64,000 bases of DNA from Thelephora terrestris (Eukaryota; Basidiomycota; Agaricomycetes; Thelephorales; Thelephoraceae): contig WIUZ02000028.1 in NCBI GenBank assembly GCA_015956445.1, forward strand, positions 106,750 to 170,749, in the 5' to 3' direction. Shown here one piece after another: positions 10,101 through 20,300 of the stretch (position 1 is the first letter of the stretch; each line of letters starts with the position of its first letter). The translations under genes were made by a program, and so were the position numbers. The notes beneath the pieces were generated by a model that made no database searches, was not told the DNA's origin, and was given only the letters and a program-made list of their open reading frames with translations.

Positions 10101-13100
10101 AGGTCATTGAGATCGGGAGCGACGAATTCTATCGGAACGTAGGAGTTGTCCGTAGGGATACTCCTCATCCTGAGTTTGTGTCTACTCCTTGGGGTAGTCG
10201 TCGTCAATGGCCTGCCCTGGAGTATGACCCGTACGCCGAGTTCGTTCCTGATAGTGAACCGAACTCTGACACGGAGCTTCCAGATTACGATGACTTGTCG
10301 GACGTGGACCCAAATGAGATCAGGGAGCAGAACTGGTTGAATGAGGAGTTGGTGCGATCGGCCTTGGAAGTAGTACAAAGGATTCACAGAGATATTGATT
10401 AATAACTCTTTTGTACTGTTAAACTTCTTTGGAATTATCCTTTGTTTTGTCTATTGCGTGCGATCCATGAGTCGTAAAGCATAATGGTTTTCGTAAGTCC
10501 AATCCAAGGGTCAGATTAATAAGCCGGTTGACTTCTGCGAGAGGTCAACGCGCGACACTTATTAATACATCCCTTGTTGTCGGTAGCCTGAATATCTACT
10601 AGTCGTCCAGGGGCAACGGAGGGCCAGGTAGGGGGAATCTTCGTATGAAGGTTCGCCGGTACATGTTCACGTATTATACCTCGGGTCTTCTGGGGTATCT
10701 TGACTAGTAGCACGTTCCACGTATTGGACTTTGAATCGTTAAGCATAGGGCATATGGCATAATAAACAGTTTACTGCCATGTTTAGGGCAGGGCACCAAC
10801 TGATTTGGTGGTGATGAGGCGTTAAATAAAGGAAATAAAAAGGGGGTAAATGGCGAAATCATCACACTCCGAGGCACTCTCGACGGCTTCCTTGTCAACC
10901 ATCTCGACGACCCGAGCTTCCTCCAGACAATGAGCTGCGACCAGCTGCACTTCAGCACGAAGGCGGTTCCTTGCTGAATCGACCATAGTCTGATCCAGAC
11001 TCCTCCGAGCTGACCAGCCCTCCATCCTCTCGGTCAGCTGACTCACCAAGCGCACGGCCTCCGCTGCATGCTGGACCGACAAGAGCGTAAGGTTCGTCAA
11101 GTCGTTCACGTCCACAGACTCCACGGGTATCAGCTCGCCGCAATCCAGGCGACACTGCAACATCGTCGCGTCGGAATAGGACGGTGGACTCGATGTCCCC
11201 TCCCTGCCGGACGACGTTGGGATTGCTGGGACGCATCCGATGGGCTGGACGACGGACACAGGAGAGATAAGGAACCCAACGACGGGCGCGAATGGAACAC
11301 TGTCCACGTACCGGAGAGATCGCAGGAGGCGGAACCACAATAGCCACCTCGTTCTCCCCAGCGTGCTCCAACTCGGGCAAACTACTGACCGGGTTGACAG
11401 TCGTCTCCTCAGACGTCTCGCGAACGACCTCCTCCCCGTCATCAGTACACGTCGGCGTATGATACGAGCCGATCAAGGCTAAACGGAACGTCAGCGGACA
11501 GGCTAAAGATGTCAACCAGCATCCCGAACCTATCGGAGAAGCCATCCTGTCCGGAATCGATTCGTCATCGGACTCCTCGCGGACCGCAGCCACCGAACGC
11601 ATATGGCAGTGGCACAGTCGCTTGCTCATGGACTCGACCCGAGCACCCAGCAACGGCAAGGTGTCGTCCAACGTATCAACCTAGAAGTGGAATGAGTTCC
11701 CTCAGCTCAACGCCAGGGGATGTCACACTAACCTTGGTGTCCAGCTCGTTCAGAGCCCTTCTATGACGGTTGAGCCGTTGGTCGACCTCAATCAGGTCCC
11801 GTTGAATGGTGTCGTCCCGCTCCTTCAGCGACTCGACCAATCGATTGTGTTCCTCCCGCATCGCCAGCATCTCGCTCTCGAACGTCACGCAAAGTGTGTC
11901 GTTCATTAGGAGGAGCGTCCTCTTGGTGTCCAGCATCTCTGAGTACATCCTGTTGGCATCGTCCTTCGCTTCCTTCACCTCGCGCTTCAGCCACTCATTC
12001 TATAAGTCTATCAGTGTTATCCCACAAGCGGGATGCACAGATCGACTCACCGCTTTCTGTTCCGTCCGCAAAAGGAACCAGAGACGGTGACCAACAGCTG
12101 CTGTGTAGTGTTGGGAGCGAGTAGCTCCAGGCCACTTCCCCTCACCGTTCCCCAGGTCGTAGATGCCCATTCGCAGAAGACCCCACAACGCCTTGGACAC
12201 AGGTGTCTCCCACGGCATGCGCAACTCTGCATTGAACGTCACCCCGCGCATCGATTCCTGTAGCTTGTGGTCGATCAAGTTGTGGAACCACAACTCGTCG
12301 TCCATGGTCAGGTACTTGGGAGGTGTATCAATTGTTGCCTCCAGTTGTCAGGCGTCCACCTTGTTGGCGACGGCGAAGATCTAGGAAAGCGCTGTCAGTT
12401 GAACGCCAACAACTGGTGTGCGCGTGACAACACGCCTCTTGGTAACTGGGATACGCCACATTGGCGTTCGGCAGGAAGTAGCTCTTGTTCTGCACGGATC
12501 GAGGATCCGCGGACTCGATGGTGGCGATGCTGTTCTCGGCACGGAAGACGCGGTCAGATGTCATGGGCATGATGGTAGATGAGTAGTTGGTTGGTGGGTA
12601 TCACTGGGGACAAACCCCAGTTTCCCGGCCTGGGACATCATAAATACATTGTAAGGAAATGGAAAATGTGCCTGGCAATGACCCACCTGGTACATTGTAA
12701 ATACATTCAAAATGTCCAGGCCAATTTCCTTAGAGTGTTGCCAACACAGGAAATGCTCAGTACATTCATGGTGTTCCTGGTCATGTGATCTCAGTGTTCC
12801 CATTAGGTAATCCATGGGAAAATCATGAATTTTCCCTAAGAAATACCCATGATGTCCCTGAGTGGCTCATTGAAAGAAAACCCTGAGTGAACCCACAGTT
12901 TCCCAGGTCATGTGACCTTGATGTCCTGATTAGGTAATCTGAGGGTAAACCATGAATTTTCCCAAAGAAAGTAACCATGGTGTTCCTGAGTGGCTCATTC
13001 ACAGTGTTCTTTCCAGTGTTCCCAGTGGTGCCATCATGGTGTTCCCAGTCAGTAAAATTCAAATTGTGCCTTAACGGTGCGCCGGAAGTGTACCAGTGTG

Positions 13101-15450
13101 GTATATCCTGAAAGTACTAAGGCCTTCGACCATGATGTACCAAAATTCGGCAAATCATCAGGAAACTGTGGAAACATTGAAAGGAAACTGGGGACGTTGG
13201 GAACATCATAAACCCATTCAAAATGTTCCCAATTTCTCAGTTTCCTTTCAGTGTTCCCACAGTTTCCTGATGATTTGCCGAATTTTGGTACATCATGGTC
13301 GAAGGCCTTAGTACTTTCAGGATATACCACACTGGTACACTTCCGGCGCACCGTTAAGGCACAATTTGAATTTTACTGACTGGGAACACCATGATGGCAC
13401 TACTGGGAACACTGGAAAGAACACTGTGAATGAGCCACTCAGGAACACCATGGTTACTTTCTTTGGGAAAATTCATGGTTTACCCTCAGATTACCTAATC
13501 AGGACATCAAGGTCACATGACCTGGGAAACTGTGGGTTCACTCAGGGTTTTCTTTCAATGAGCCACTCAGGGACATCATGGGTATTTCTTAGGGAAAATT
13601 CATGATTTTCCCATGGATTACCTAATGGGAACACTGAGATCACATGACCAGGAACACCATGAATGTACTGAGCATTTCCTGTGTTGGCAACACTCTAAGG
13701 AAATTGGCCTGGACATTTTGAATGTATTTACAATGTACCAGGTGGGTCATTGCCAGGCACATTTTCCATTTCCTTACAATGTATTTATGATGTCCCAGGC
13801 CGGGAAACTGGGGTTTGTCCCCAGTGTATGTTGATTTGGGAAGAAGGGAGTTTGATGGATCCAACGGCCGGTTTGCGCTACACTTTATTCGACCATCGAC
13901 AGCGCTCGCGCCCTATTCGCCATTGGATCGGTCCATCGTTCCACCGGTCCAGACTCCCCATACATTCGCCTCGACATTCACGCCCCACTCGGTCTTTTGT
14001 TGTCCCGATCGGACGAGCTGACGCGTCGTCCTCTTACTGGCCAGTCTTCGCATGTGATATTGTTCTTTGTCATTCCTTTCCCACACGATGTCATGACCCC
14101 TATTTTATTCTATTGACCCCTTAGTCATTCATTGTCATCTGTTTCTCACACTCCGGGCCGCTTACGTTTCATGCTTACTCATGGCCCTTCTTTGCTCCGA
14201 GTTATTATTAGATAGGGTTATCTCTGTCCCGGCCACTCTCCTATATAGGTACCAGTAGAGTAGCTGAGGACTCCCCATCTTTGATATCTTGGGAAGTCCT
14301 CTTCTCCTTGCAGCATCGGTGTATTTGCTGTAGGCCACTGAAGAGCTTATCGAGTACCTCTTTGAACACGTTCGCTCTCCTCTCTCTCTCGGCCTTGTGT
14401 CAGGAATCGATGAACGCGCCTACAAAAAGGGGTTCCTCGCCGCTCTCTTGATCAAGCACCAGTTTGAGGCGCCATCCTCGGGCTCTTGTATCTGCCCTCA
14501 GAAGACGATAGGGATTTACCTGATAGAGGCTCGGCACTCCTGCTGTGAATTTGGACAACCTACCGGAGAACGCTCGTCCATCGTGTTTTGGACCACGTAG
14601 ACTTTGGGTGGATATAGGGAAGTTGTTCCCCCTTTGCCCCATTGTTTCTTGTTGGTTGGAGTTGCGACTCACCAACAGCACTGGTACCTGAAGGGCGAAG
14701 AGTGGCCCTGACAGCTTTCTCCTTCCCTGTCACTGGGGGCAAGGGCACCTGGAATCAGTGATTACATCTTGATTACATGGTGAGTTCATGTGCACTTTTC
14801 AATAATTGTAATCGCTGATTCCAGGTTGATTACGTTTCAAATGTTACCTTGCCATGTAATCCAACCAATGTCCGCCAATTCCATTTGAAATGTTCTCAAG
14901 AAATATTTCTGGGATGCTTTTGACCTGTTGGAAAAAATGATACTGCAATGTAATCAGCATGTTCTTCAATCGTTCAAGATGTAATCTAAATGCGCTCAAA
15001 AACATGGGATGTTTTCACAATGTAACCACTGGGCACATTCAGGAAACATTGCTTGGGAACATCTTGAGGAAATTTCAAATGGAGTTGGTGGCAACAGTTG
15101 AATTGCATGTCAAGGTAACATTTAAAATGTAATCAACCTGGAATCGGCGATTACAATTATTGAAAAGTGCACATGAACTCGCCATGTAATCAAGGTGTAA
15201 TCACAGATTCCAGGTGCCCCTGCCCCCAGTGTGTACGACTGGCCATTCACGAACACTTAGGGGCCGACTCCTCCTTGCTTGGCGAGGCAGGAAGGTCGCG
15301 CTTTGTCCTGACATTGGACAAAACAAGTTCCTGTGCCTTCCGGGGAGCTTTGTGCTGAGAAAGATCCACTTATGGCACCTGACCCCTCCTTCCCGATGTC
15401 GTGCTCTCTCTCGTCCCAACATCCCTCTTCGGCGTGTCGGCCATGTCCAT
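7103..15450 (-). CDS. Gene Z: zinc-cluster-like basidiomycete protein, coding exons separated by transposons lying in an intron
   Basis: Reading leftward, the first exons begin near ATG 15450 (MDMADTPKR) and continue through a basic, Lys/Arg-rich segment to about 15255. The next exon (about 8115-8030: FPPVDLTGEVFGEGTPLD) and the last (about 7992 to stop 7103) complete it. The last exon encodes a Cys/His array, CDYCCGK, then CH, CxxC and KKGCSF, about 50 residues long, followed by a Ser/Glu-rich tail. Such an array is typical of zinc-binding proteins that form large repeated families in mushroom genomes; the role is unknown. The intron between about 15255 and 8115 now holds FB3 and the whole A copy a (with E1 and FB2''). 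Deleting these insertions leaves a 60-nt intron (GTTCGT donor, TTCCAG acceptor) and restores the frame (codon T|AT). A further intron uses GTATGT and CGTAG (about 8030-7993). The splice between the first two exons (near 15370-15415) is uncertain. Confidence 0.65.
9154..10402 (+). CDS. E gene, copy 1: spliced coiled-coil/acidic protein, 362 aa, intact
   Basis: Exons 9154-9328, 9382-9716, 9771-9842 and 9896-10402; every junction keeps frame and the sum is 1089 nt. Introns are 53-54 nt with CTGAC or CTAAC branch sites before TTTAG or TTTCAG. The N-terminus is basic and Ser/Arg-rich (MPRASTRRSSSYSP). Residues about 60-250 are strongly helical coiled coil with a SMLMDEIAHVNERVDGR heptad pattern. 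The rest is acidic and disordered (SDTELPDYDDLSDVDPNE) and ends in a short helix ELVRSALEVVQRI. I recognise no enzyme motif. A structural, DNA-binding or gag-like role is possible but unproven. Intron 1 is almost the same as intron 4 of the A gene. The start is the first ATG of the open frame, and copy 2 starts at the same place. Confidence 0.85.
10403..10866. other. E1 3' noncoding trailer
   Basis: About 460 bp after the E stop codon up to the terminus. It is about 95% identical to 57708-58171 in copy 2, while still free of open frames of coding character. Such conservation between copies only shows recent common origin. A short inverted motif (GTTGACTTCTGCGAGAGGTCAAC, split around GCGAGA) near 10527-10549 could form a hairpin. 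Confidence 0.5.
12602..13826. mobile_element. FB2'': complete foldback CACTGGGGAC element, 1225 bp
   Basis: Terminal inverted repeats begin CACTGGGGACAAACCCCAG and end with the reverse complement. The element is almost a perfect palindrome centred near 13210. Flanked by exact TAT duplications (12599-12601 and 13827-13829). The target was just upstream of the A-copy-a start codon (gene runs leftward from 12570), so it separates that gene from its promoter region. A 3-bp duplication with CACTG ends fits the CACTA (CMC/EnSpm) class, to which the fungal Plavaka group belongs; no transposase is encoded. Confidence 0.93.
14731..15231. mobile_element. FB3: foldback CACTGGGGGC element, 501 bp
   Basis: Ends CACTGGGGGCAAGGGCACC and its reverse complement; exact TGT duplications at 14728-14730 and 15232-15234. 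Its arms share GATTACA-rich inner repeats (GGAATCAGTGATTAC) different from the TACCCAC type of FB1. It lies 17 bp right of the A copy a terminus, in the same intron of gene Z. Confidence 0.92.
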
Positions 15451-15524
15451 GTCCTCATCTCGCTCGGACGTCTGTGGAGTAGGTCGAGTCAATGGCTGAT
15501 GGCTGACAGACAGCCACTGGGGAC

Positions 15525-16738
15525 AAGGGGACCAATACCCAGTGGGTACATGCTGAACACATTGAGATTACAGTCAAAAAGTGATCACAATGTGCCCAGT
15601 GGGGAAAATTTGAATACATTCAAAATGTGCCAGGCCATGTGTATCCAATGTGCCCAGTGGGTACATTTTGATTGTAATCACAATGTACTCAGCAATGTGA
15701 TCTCAATGTGCCCAGTGGGGACATTTCGATTGCAATCACAATGTACCCACCAATGTGATCTCAATGTGCCCAGTGGGCACATTTTAACTTCTTTCACAAA
15801 GTGCTCAGCAATGTGTTCACAATGTACCCAGCTCAGTACATGATGGTTTCTTTCACAATGTTGTCCACAATGTGTCCAGCATGTGCCTGAGCCACTCATT
15901 CAAACTTCTTTCACAAAGTATCCAGTGATGTGTCCATAATGTCCCCAGGGGGTACTTTTTGAAGTAATCACAATGTAATCACAATATTGTTCAATTTCAC
16001 CATGTATTCCCAAAGAAATCATCATGTATATGGCTGCACACTTTCTGGACACATCACTGGATACTTTGTGAAAGAAGTTTGAATGAGTGGCTCAGGCACA
16101 TGCTGGACACATTGTGGACAACATTGTGAAAGAAACCATCATGTACTGAGCTGGGTACATTGTGAACACATTGCTGAGCACTTTGTGAAAGAAGTTAAAA
16201 TGTGCCCACTGGGCACATTGAGATCACATTGGTGGGTACATTGTGATCACAATCAAAATGTACCCACTGGGCACATTGGATACACATGGCCTGGCACATT
16301 GTGATCACTTTTTGACTGTAATCTCAATGTGTTCAGCATGTACCCACACAGTGGGCAATGGGGTGCAATCCTATCCGGATTATCCCCTGTTTATTTTCTG
16401 ATTAGGATAAATATTACTGACATTTTCTGTATTAGTTTAGTACTGGAAAATCTCTGGTAATATTACTAAAAAAATGTTGGGAAACTTGTAAAATATTCCG
16501 ACATGGAATATTGTGATCGGAGCCAGCTGATTGGCTGGCACTGCGGAAAATTTTAGATAATCTGAAAAATATTCAACAATAATCCTTGTTGGATTATTCT
16601 TGGATTTTCAGGTATATACTAGATTAGGAAATACACCGAATATTTATCCTAATCGGAACATAAGCAGGGGAAAATCCGGATCGGATTGCACCCCATTGCC
16701 CACTGTGCCACTGGGTATTTGACCCCTTGCCCCCAGTG
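15525..16738. mobile_element. FB4: foldback CACTGGGG element with a nested MITE
   Basis: Begins CACTGGGGACAAGGGG and ends CCCCTTGCCCCCAGTG, with exact AGC duplications (15522-15524 and 16739-16741). Left arm 15525-about 15960, right arm about 16060-16738, interrupted by the 361-bp element at 16347-16707. Without that insert it is about 850 bp and related to FB6. It is inserted just upstream of the probable start of gene Z; removing it joins a longer open frame that would begin at ATG 16752. Confidence 0.9.
16347..16707. mobile_element. Nested MITE with CACAGTGGGC ends, 361 bp
   Basis: Inverted termini CACAGTGGGCAATGGGGTGC and the reverse complement, exact CCA duplications (16344-16346 and 16708-16710). 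Excision restores the GTACCCACTGGG motif of FB4. The interior is AT-rich with TCCGGATT and TTTTCTGATTAGGAT motifs on both arms. A family separate from FB1-FB7 but with the same 3-bp duplication, so probably also CACTA-like. Confidence 0.88.
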
Positions 16739-17352
16739 AGCGTAGGGACCATGTTCTCGCTCCCGATCGACCAATTTGAAGGCTGGCGACTAGCAGCTGG
16801 CCAGGAGGCATCGTTCGCGCTCCGGAGGGATTAAATTGATGGCTGACAGCTGGCAACCGGTCCGGGAATCTCGTCTACGTTCCCGAGAGGCTGAACAGAT
16901 GGGTGACGGCTAGCCATGGGTGCAAGAACCTCCTCCGCCAATAGCTGCAGCTCAAAAAAAATATTTCTCCTCGTTAACAAGCTGCATATGAAACCTATTT
17001 CTTCCAGTTAAGGTTTTGAAATATAATTGTTGCTTCAGTGTTTCCTCATATTTATAAATGTGCTGTCCTGGCCCATCCTCTGGCCCGTTGTTCTGGGCCA
17101 GTGGGTGAGCTGTGTCCTTTGTCCCAGACCAGCGATGCGGCATGACCCATTGTTTTGGGTCATCCCATCAGTCGGCCCAGCACGGTCTCCACGTGCCAGT
17201 TGTTCCCATTTTGGGAAAATCTGTTTGCACCTCCTGCAACGATACGTTGAGCTGGGTCGTCTGTGCTGGCCCCGACAGTCCGGCCATCCTTCATCCTGAG
17301 TTTGCTTTTTGACGTCCTGACACAGCAGTTCCGTTCCACACTCTATTTCCAC
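16739..17352. other. Spacer with imperfect 60-65 bp repeats
   Basis: From 16741 to about 16925 a degenerate unit recurs (GAATGGCTGACGGCTAGC-like followed by CGTTCTCGCTCCCGA-like). The left-most unit lies across FB4 near 15490-15524, so the array predates FB4. The rest, to 17352, shows no feature I can support. It is the upstream side of gene Z and the downstream side of gene T. Confidence 0.4.
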
Positions 17353-20300
17353 TTAGGTACTGTGTATGTCGATATCGATTGAGTCCATTGGGGGAGAGCA
17401 AGAGTGGGAGGTGATTGTTGGGGTGGTGGCAGAGGAGCATGCTAACTTTGTTATATTGGGGATAAGCTTGGCAGCGGCGTCAGTGATGACTCGAGCAGTG
17501 GTAGCAGCGCCAACTTTGGTGGTGGTGGCAGGTCCGGTCTTGGCAGGGGTGATGTCACTGATTGCAATCAATGTTTCACCAGGAACATCGATTCCGGGAG
17601 AGACATCGACTCCCATCGCATCCTCAGAGGCATTGATGATGGGCGGGAGGTCAGAGGGGCTGAGAGGTGCAGCAGCGTTGACGAAGGAGTTGCCTGCAGT
17701 GTTGATGGCATTGGAGTTGGAGTCGACTAGCGATTGAGCTGCTGAGGCAGGGACTGGGAGTGGCACAGGGTTCAGCTATTTTTTCTCCATGTGTCATGGG
17801 GCGTGCAATGGTGACAAACTCCCATGGGTCATGGGTTGTACAAGAGCATGGGTTGTACAGGGGTGTCTGTTCTCCCTGGGGCATGGAACATATGCCTATT
17901 CTAGGAAAGGTCATCAATCATGAATCACCTAACAAGGACATCTTTGATGGATTCCCAAAATAGAAAAGTTTCCTGGGTTATATAACAAGCTGTTGACTTT
18001 GAGAGTAATCCACTGTTTGTATGCCCAATAGAATATCTCTATTTGGGGTCCTAACCTAAACCTAAATATAAACATAAACACAAACCTAACCTGACCTAAA
18101 CTAAACCCTCACCTAACATAATCTAACCTAACCTAAACTAACCTGACCTAACCTAACCTAACCTCACCTAAACTAAGCCTAAAGCTAACCTGGCCTCACA
18201 CAAAGTAGCCCAGCCAACTTATCCTGAAGTAGGCCATCTAATCTAACACCTACCTAACATGCCCTGTTTCAACCTAACCTAATAAATGCCAGCCTAAGCT
18301 ACCTTAGTCCAGTTACCAAAATGTGAGCTGGGTCACAGAAACATAAAGCAAACTGCAGCCCCCCCCCCCCCCCCCCCCACACTCTGCACAATCACTACTC
18401 AAGTCTACCTAGACTGACAGTTTAGTGGATCTGCTAGCCCATAGGCACACATATGTACAACAATAACCCAGCAAGCATGTTTCTCAGCCAAGTTCAACCA
18501 CTGAGATTATAGGTCCACTAGACTTTTTTGCCTGGTTTGCTTGAGTAATGATTGTGCACAGGATGTGTGAGGGGGAGGAGGGCTACAGTTTGATTTATGT
18601 TTCTGTTAGCCAACTCATGTGTTGGTAACTGGGAAAATTAGCTTAGGCTGGCATACATGAGGTTGAGTTGAAACAGGGCATGTTAGGTAGGTGTTAGATT
18701 AGATGGACTACTTCAGGATAAGTTGGCTGGGCTACTTTGTGTGAGGCCAGGCTAGCTTTATGCTTAGTTTAGGTGAGGTTAGGTTAGGTTAGGTTAGGTT
18801 AGGTTAGTTTAGGTTAGGTTAGATTAGGTTAGGGTTGAGTTTAGTTTAGGTCAGGTTAGGTTTGTGTTTATGTTTATATTTAGGTTTAGGTTAGGTTTAG
18901 GTTAGGACCCCAAATAGAGATATTCTATTGGGCATACAAACAGTGGATTACTCTCAAAGTCAACAGCTTGTTATATAACCCAGGAAACTTTTCTATTTTG
19001 GGAATCCATCAAAGATGTCCTTGTTAGGTGATTCATGATTGATGACCTTTCCTAGAATAGGCATATGTTCCATGCCCCAGGGAGAACAGACACCCCTGTA
19101 CAACCCATGCTCTTGTACAACCCATGACCCATGGGGAATTAATAGCATTGTACAATCCATGACCCATGGGAAACCTATACCCTTGTACAATCCATGACCC
19201 ATGGGGAATTAATAGCATTGTACGACCCATGACCCATGGGGAATCAATACCATTGTACCACCCATGACCCATGGGGAATTAATAGCATCGTACAACCCAT
19301 GACCCATGGGGAATCTATACCCTTGTACAACCCATGACCCATGGAGAATCTATACCCTTGTACAATCCATGACCCATGTGGAATTAATAGTGTTGTACAA
19401 CCCATGACCCATGGGAAACCTATACCCTTGTACAACCCATGACCCATGGGAAATCTATACCCTTGGGCAACCCAGCATAGGGAACCCATACCGTTGTACA
19501 ACCCATGACCCATGGAGAATCCATAGTGTTGTACAACGTTGCACGCCCCATGACCCATGGGAGTTTGTCACCATTGCATGGCCCATGACCCATGGAGAAA
19601 AAATCGCTGAAGGGGCTCGGAGTGGTGCATTTGAGCTATCTTGTTGGCTTGCAGCAGGATCAGAGGACTGCGCAATGGAGCAGATCGCAACTCTGGATGT
19701 CCGTTGCCGTTTTGGGGGCGCTGAGTTATCGTCCGACAAAGAGTCTCCAGATGATGATCCGTCACCACTCCCATCACTGCTGAAGTTTCTAGGGTCGTCT
19801 TCCTCGCTTGCTGAGTCTTCGAAGTGACAGACGGAATTTGACAAAGCTGTATGCTTGCGTTTGTGGGAGCCTTGTGCAGTTGGTAATGCTGTTTTCTTCG
19901 TTGGGAGTGGACAGTAACCCGGCTGGCGTGTGGCAGTGGTGGTGGAGGATCCAATATAAGTGGGAGGAGGGTTGTGAATGGAGGCCGTGTCACCAACAAT
20001 AGGCACGCCGGGAAGGGTGGGGGGTGGTGTTTGCAGTAGTTGGTCTGGAAAACATCAGTGAGTTACGTAGGAAGGTGGCATGAAAATAGCAATGTACCGG
20101 TCTGAGCTGCATATTTCAAAAACGGACCTGCTACTCCGGCATCAAACACGTCTGTGTCCCACTGCGTCCAGTCTCTTGTTGAAGTACGGTCTCCTGGCCA
20201 CCAATGGACACTTGTTTATATATCAGTGACGAGCCAAAACGAGGTAAAGGACGTTAAGCTCACGCCGTGAAAAATCCCTCGTCATTGTCTTTCTCGGGGC

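Larger units (their letters stand above)
8463..10866 (+). mobile_element. E1: E element, 2404 bp, inside the last exon of A copy a
   Basis: Flanked by exact 5-bp duplications CTCCG (8458-8462 and 10867-10871); removing the element restores the A reading frame exactly. It starts TGTCAGGCTGACA, itself a perfect 13-nt palindrome, and ends AATCATCACA. There are no terminal direct repeats, so it is not an LTR element, and inverted terminal identity is limited to TGT/ACA. It holds about 690 bp of untranslated leader, one spliced gene and a 460-bp trailer. The second copy at 55788-58171 has the same boundaries and a different 5-bp duplication. TGT..ACA ends with 4-5 bp duplications resemble Ginger-type integrase transposons or retroelements, but nothing in the element encodes such enzymes. 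Confidence 0.92.
8404..12570 (-). pseudogene. A gene, copy a: spliced coiled-coil protein of unknown function, in-frame TGA and E1 insertion
   Basis: Six exons, from the right: 12570-12436, 12380-12051, 11999-11733, 11680-11530, 11478-11312, 11244-10867, with the last 18 codons at 8457-8404 beyond E1. All junction phases agree. The protein would be about 490 residues. Residues 1-45 begin MPMTSDRVFRAENS. Exon 2 holds a conserved block (ELWFHNLIDHKLQESM, later GLLRMGIYDLG). Exon 3 is a long helical coiled coil (LLMNDTLCVTFESEML). The end is acidic (EGTEEEVASAEEYW). No transposase, integrase or nuclease motif is visible. Exon 2 has a TGA where copies b and d have CGA and CAA. Intron 1 has a GC donor. 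E1 splits the final exon at GAG. Calling it a pseudogene is an inference. Confidence 0.75.
8147..14713 (-). mobile_element. A element copy a, full length, with E1 and FB2'' nested inside
   Basis: Left terminus TGTCAGCGTGCTGAA at 8147 and right terminus GGCCCTGACA at 14713. Removing E1 (8463-10866) and FB2'' (12602-13826) with one copy of each target duplication leaves about 2930 bp, the same as copy c (2920 bp). Flanking 5-mers are ACTTT on the left and GCTTT on the right, an imperfect 5-bp duplication. There are no long terminal repeats; termini match only over TGTCAG/CTGACA. It lies in an intron of gene Z, in the same orientation as Z. The element carries the A gene on the minus strand, with about 300 bp beyond its 3' end and about 900 bp upstream. 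Confidence 0.85.

Noticed and set aside
10000-10340. Plus and minus frames of 64-169 codons overlapping the E gene
   Set aside because: They are antisense or out of frame to the spliced E gene, whose four exons are supported by phase and by copy 2.
8463-10866. E element as an LTR retrotransposon with TG..CA ends
   Set aside because: No direct repeats at the two ends, and no polypurine tract, primer-binding site or reverse transcriptase found.
15201-15458. Alternative minus frame (starting MRTWTWPTRRRG) over the start of gene Z
   Set aside because: The other frame fits the downstream exon of gene Z and has a more natural composition.
19085-19590. 35-bp repeats as a CRISPR array
   Set aside because: Units are contiguous and degenerate with no unique spacers; the organism is a fungus.
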